Shown here piece by piece: positions 60,800-64,000 of a stretch of DNA of 64,000 nt (positions within the stretch are counted from its first letter, which is position 1; each line of letters starts with the position of its first letter). Source of the DNA: CBDDGJ01 sp965199285 (GTDB lineage: Bacteria; Pseudomonadota; Alphaproteobacteria; RS24). The notes under the pieces were generated by a model. That model saw only the letters and a program-made list of their open reading frames with translations. It searched no databases and was not told where the DNA came from. The stretch covers positions 1,178,001 through 1,242,000 of the forward strand of contig OZ240687.1 of the NCBI GenBank assembly GCA_965199285.1. Reading direction: 5' to 3'. A program made the translations under genes and the position numbers.

Positions 60800-61768
60800 A
60801 TGTACGCTGCAGAAATGATTAGGGCTGTTACATTAAGAAAAGAATTTGCCGGATTTTTAGCCGTGGATAATCTCAATTTTGAAGTCCGCAAAGGCGAAGT
60901 ATTGGGGTTTTTAGGGCCAAATGGAGCGGGCAAATCCACCACAATGAAAATGTTGACGGGGTTTTTGGAGCCAAGTGCTGGCAAGGTTTTTCTTGGTGAT
61001 ATTGATATGGCGACCGCGCCGCGTGCCGGACAGGAACTACTTGGTTATCTGCCCGAAGGCGCCCCCGCTTGGGGAGATATGACGGCGCGGCAATTTCTCT
61101 ATTTCATTGCTGCGGTGAGGCGGTTAGCCGATAAGCAAGCCGATATGGCAGTTGCCCGTGTGATCGATATATTGGAACTTACAGCAATTTTAGATCAGCC
61201 AATTGATACACTCTCAAAAGGCTATCGTCGGCGGGTTGGACTGGCGCAAGCCATATTGCATGACCCGCCCATTTTAATTATGGATGAACCGACCGATGGG
61301 CTGGATCCCAACCAGAAACATCATGTCCGCCGCGCCATTAATAATATGGCGGCAGAAAAAGCGATTATCATCTCAACCCATATTCTTGAAGAGGTTGATG
61401 CCTTATGCACCCGCGCGGTGATTATTGATCATGGCAAAATTATTACCGATGGCACACCATCAGATTTGCGCCAGCGGTCGCGTTATCACGGCGCCGTCAC
61501 ATTAACCTTAGCGACGGCAGATGCACAAGCGGCGTATGAACAATTATCTAACCAATATCCCAATATAGAGATAACCAAACGCGGTGAAGAAACCAAATTC
61601 GTTATGTTGGTGGAAAATGCCGAATCCGGCAAAAAAACCCTCACTCAAATTGATCAAACCGCGCGGGTAAAGACATGGGACATCCGCAGTATCGGCTTGG
61701 AACAAGGGCGGCTTGAAGAAGTGTTTCGCACCCTCACCCGTGATGATAAGGAAGGGCGTAGGGGTTAA
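60800..61768 (+). CDS. ABC transporter ATP-binding protein (GldA-like)
   Basis: 322 residues: Walker A GPNGAGKSTTMKML (about residues 40-53), signature LSKGYRRRVGLAQAI, Walker B ILIMDEPTDGLDPNQKH and H-loop ISTHILEEVDALC. A C-terminal roughly 90-residue domain follows, of the kind seen in GldA/ABC-2 exporters. The start could be 60800 or the in-frame ATG at 60815, where the family usually begins; neither has a good ribosome-binding site. It abuts the permease gene (no gap) and heads an operon with gldF- and gldG-like genes. Confidence 0.92.
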   Translation: MYAAEMIRAVTLRKEFAGFLAVDNLNFEVRKGEVLGFLGPNGAGKSTTMKMLTGFLEPSAGKVFLGDIDMATAPRAGQELLGYLPEGAPAWGDMTARQFLYFIAAVRRLADKQADMAVARVIDILELTAILDQPIDTLSKGYRRRVGLAQAILHDPPILIMDEPTDGLDPNQKHHVRRAINNMAAEKAIIISTHILEEVDALCTRAVIIDHGKIITDGTPSDLRQRSRYHGAVTLTLATADAQAAYEQLSNQYPNIEITKRGEETKFVMLVENAESGKKTLTQIDQTARVKTWDIRSIGLEQGRLEEVFRTLTRDDKEGRRG

Positions 61769-62509
61769 ATGATATATTTATTTAGCATCATAAAGCGCGA
61801 ATTTTTGGCTTATTTTGCAAGCCCGCTCGCTTATATTTTCATGATTACGTTTCTTGTGGCAGCTGCCTTGGTGACATTTTATCTCGGCAATTTCTTTGCC
61901 GCTGGGCAAGCCGATTTGTCACGGTTTTTTACGTTTTTACCTTGGCTGTATCTGTTTTTCATGCCCGCCATTTCAATGCGGCTTTGGGCGGAAGAATGGC
62001 GAAGTGGAACGATTGAGCTTTTATTGACCTTACCGATTCCGCTTTGGGCGATTGTCGGTGGAAAATATCTTGCCGCATGGGGCTTTGCAAGCATAAGTCT
62101 TTTGCTTACATTTCCGCTATGGATAACGGTTAGCTATCTCGGCAACCCCGATCACGGCGCGCTTATCGCCGCCTATTGCGGTGGAATTTTACTCGCCGGT
62201 GGGTATGTCGCAATCAGCATGTGTATGTCAGCACTGGTACGCAGCCAGATTACCGCATTTGTGCTGGGTGTCTTGCTTTGCTTCTTTTTTACGCTCCCCG
62301 GACTGCCGGTTCTTGCTGAGCTTTTGCACGATATAGTTCCCCAAACAGCATTTGAGATTTTATTAGGTTTCAGTCTGCTTACACATTTTAATACAATTTC
62401 AGTTGGGGTGATTGATGCACGTGACATCATATTCTTCGCAAGCCTGATATTGGTATTTTTATGGGCAACCATCATCATTATCGATGCCAAAAAAACGGCC
62501 GGAAAATAA
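61769..62509 (+). CDS. ABC-2 type permease (GldF-like)
   Basis: A 246-residue inner-membrane protein with six hydrophobic segments: FASPLAYIFMITFLVAAALV, FTFLPWLYLFFMPAISMRLW, PIPLWAIVGGKYLAAWGFAS, ISMCMSALVRSQITAFVLGV and, at the C-terminus, IIFFASLILVFLWATIIIID. The MRLWAEEWRSGTIELLLTLP motif is typical of the ABC-2 permeases in gld-type operons. It starts directly after the ATPase gene and ends 16 bases before the gldG-like gene. Substrate unknown. Confidence 0.9.
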   Translation: MIYLFSIIKREFLAYFASPLAYIFMITFLVAAALVTFYLGNFFAAGQADLSRFFTFLPWLYLFFMPAISMRLWAEEWRSGTIELLLTLPIPLWAIVGGKYLAAWGFASISLLLTFPLWITVSYLGNPDHGALIAAYCGGILLAGGYVAISMCMSALVRSQITAFVLGVLLCFFFTLPGLPVLAELLHDIVPQTAFEILLGFSLLTHFNTISVGVIDARDIIFFASLILVFLWATIIIIDAKKTAGK

Positions 62510-62525
62510 GAAAGCAGGAGATCAG

Positions 62526-64000
62526 ATGCACAAATCACTATTTTTCCTATCCCGTCCCCTTATTAGCCTGATTTTGCTTTTGGTATTTTTTGTGGCGATA
62601 AATAGTTTTGCCAGCCTCAGCCTGCGACACTTAAAAATCGATCTCACAGAACAAAAACTTTTTACCCTAAGCGATGGCAGTAAGACGATATTGCGGTCAC
62701 TACGTGAACCAGTGCGGTTGAAATTTTATATCTCTCGCCAAGCGGCAAATGATTTTCCACAGATACAGGCACGGGCGCAATATGTCCGCGATATGCTGGA
62801 AGAAATGGTGCGGGTTGCCGATGGGATGATCGAATTAGAGATTCATGACCCCCCCGCTTTTTCAGAGCTTGAAGAAGAGATTATCGCGAAAGGATTGGTT
62901 GGCCGTAACACCCCGACAAATGATACGATCTATTTTGGGCTGGTTGGCACCAATATTATCAATACGGTTGAAGTGATCCCCTATTTCGCGGCCGAGCGCG
63001 AAGCCTATCTTGAATATGATCTGGCGCGCCTGATTGCCAATCTGGATACCCCTAAAAAACCGGTTCTGGGGGTTATGTCAAACCTGCCTCTGGATACCGG
63101 AACAGGCGGATTAATGGCGGCGATGCGGGGTCAATCACAACCGTTCTTAATATATCAGGAATTAACCGACCGGTTTAATGTCGAATTTTTGTCACCGCGC
63201 ACGCAAACCATTCCCTCTTATATTCAATTATTGTTAATCGCCCATCCCCGCCCGTTAAGCGACGAATTACGTTTATCAATAGATCAGTTTGTAATGCAGG
63301 GCGGACGGCTGATTATTTTCATCGATCCGCAATCGGAAGTGAGCCTCACCGCCGGAGCAAATGGGCAACCCCTGCCAGGTGCGACCCCGCAATCGAATCT
63401 GCCGCAACTTCTCGCCGCATGGGGCGTCAAGATGGATGATGATCTCATCATTGCAGATGCCAAACGGGCGCAAGAGGTTTTTGCCGGACGTGGCCGCCAG
63501 AAATTGGTGGATTATATATTATGGCAAGGGCTCATCGCTGAGGATATGAATAGCGAAGACCTCGTTACCGGAAATATTGACCAGCTCAATATTGGCACGG
63601 CTGGCTATTTGCAAATTCTCCCGCACGCAACGGCTGAAGTAACCATATTGGCGAGCAGCTCTGATGAAGCGATGCTGCTACCACGTGAACAAGTCTTAAA
63701 ATCTCCCAGCCCAGAAAAATTACTGGCGGAATTTGAAGCCACCAAGAAGCGTTACCCGATTGCGATCCGACTGCGTGGTAAACTTAATTCTGCTTTTCGA
63801 GAAACCGCAACGCACACCAGCACAGATAATGGCAATGTTATTATTGTCAGTGATAGTGACTTTTTTGATGATCGGTTTTGGGTCAGCGAAGAAACATATT
63901 TAGGGCAGCGTTTCGGGGTGCCAATTGCGGATAATGCAAAATTTTTATTAAATGCGGCCGAGAATTTGATTGGTGCGGATAATCTTATCGGCTTACGCGG
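62526..64000 (+). CDS. GldG-like ABC auxiliary protein (3' end outside window)
   Basis: ATG at 62526 has AGGAG upstream. At least 491 residues. It has an N-terminal signal anchor (LFFLSRPLISLILLLVFFVA) followed by DLTEQKLFTLSDGSKTILRS and the GldG/ABC_transp_aux pattern (EPVRLKFYISRQA, then YVRDMLEEMVRVADGMIELE, then KKPVLGVMSNLP and FVMQGGRLIIFIDPQSEVSL). Such proteins pair with GldA/GldF-like exporters in many non-gliding proteobacteria. Partial: the frame runs to the window edge with no stop. Confidence 0.9.
   Translation, partial: MHKSLFFLSRPLISLILLLVFFVAINSFASLSLRHLKIDLTEQKLFTLSDGSKTILRSLREPVRLKFYISRQAANDFPQIQARAQYVRDMLEEMVRVADGMIELEIHDPPAFSELEEEIIAKGLVGRNTPTNDTIYFGLVGTNIINTVEVIPYFAAEREAYLEYDLARLIANLDTPKKPVLGVMSNLPLDTGTGGLMAAMRGQSQPFLIYQELTDRFNVEFLSPRTQTIPSYIQLLLIAHPRPLSDELRLSIDQFVMQGGRLIIFIDPQSEVSLTAGANGQPLPGATPQSNLPQLLAAWGVKMDDDLIIADAKRAQEVFAGRGRQKLVDYILWQGLIAEDMNSEDLVTGNIDQLNIGTAGYLQILPHATAEVTILASSSDEAMLLPREQVLKSPSPEKLLAEFEATKKRYPIAIRLRGKLNSAFRETATHTSTDNGNVIIVSDSDFFDDRFWVSEETYLGQRFGVPIADNAKFLLNAAENLIGADNLIGLR

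Overview
The window looks like chromosome from an AT-leaning alphaproteobacterium. The DUF2794 protein, the crotonase, acyl-CoA dehydrogenase and single-chain carboxylase genes and the ABC transporter of gliding type fit that class. A marine planktonic lineage such as SAR116 is possible, but that is inference. There is no prophage, integrase, insertion sequence or CRISPR array.

About the first 37 kb is a flagellar locus. After a partial ClC-type channel gene come fliD, two very large flagellin genes (889 and 1465 residues), then a long minus-strand operon flgB-C-D-E-F-G-H-I-J-K-L. In that operon the hook protein FlgE (1260 residues) and the junction protein FlgK (1060) are two to three times their usual size. 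A second minus-strand operon, flgP-flgT-(LysM-like)-flgA-flgM-(flgN-like)-membrane protein, carries Vibrio-type H-ring/basal-disk components, which are unusual in this class. Divergent from it is flhA-flhF-flhG-fliA, in the same order as in Vibrio and Pseudomonas. Its FlhF and FlhG have eroded nucleotide-binding motifs. rpoN (sigma-54) closes the locus.

The regulatory logic can be read from the DNA. Sites with the exact GG-N10-GC spacing of sigma-54 promoters stand before fliD, the giant flagellin, flgB, flgP and flhA. A near match stands before an extra rod/hook-type gene. A sigma-28 (FliA) promoter with TAAA-N15-GCCGATTA architecture stands before a small gene whose product resembles NHLP (nitrile-hydratase-like) leader peptides of ribosomally made natural products. 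That gene overlaps one for a small exported protein with four cysteines. This FliA-linked pair is the least explained item in the window.

From 37 to 46 kb there is a mixed region: a ferredoxin-reductase-like flavoprotein, ribosomal protein L28, a beta-propeller lactonase-like protein, metallo-beta-lactamase-fold enzymes, an Abi_C-type putative defence protein, tRNA-Arg(ACG), a TorF-type outer-membrane protein and a crotonase. Several intergenic stretches here hold dispersed and inverted repeats, including a roughly 120-nt multi-branched foldable element.

From 46.9 to 59.4 kb the genes are acyl-CoA and carbon metabolism: an MFS gene that has lost about five membrane segments, a fused biotin-dependent acyl-CoA carboxylase, three crotonases in all, a FGGY kinase, an aldehyde dehydrogenase and an acyl-CoA dehydrogenase. 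The end holds a Bax-inhibitor-1 family protein, DUF2794, a candidate small RNA with a CCUCC loop and its own terminator, and a Gld-type ABC exporter (ATPase, permease, auxiliary protein) running off the window end.
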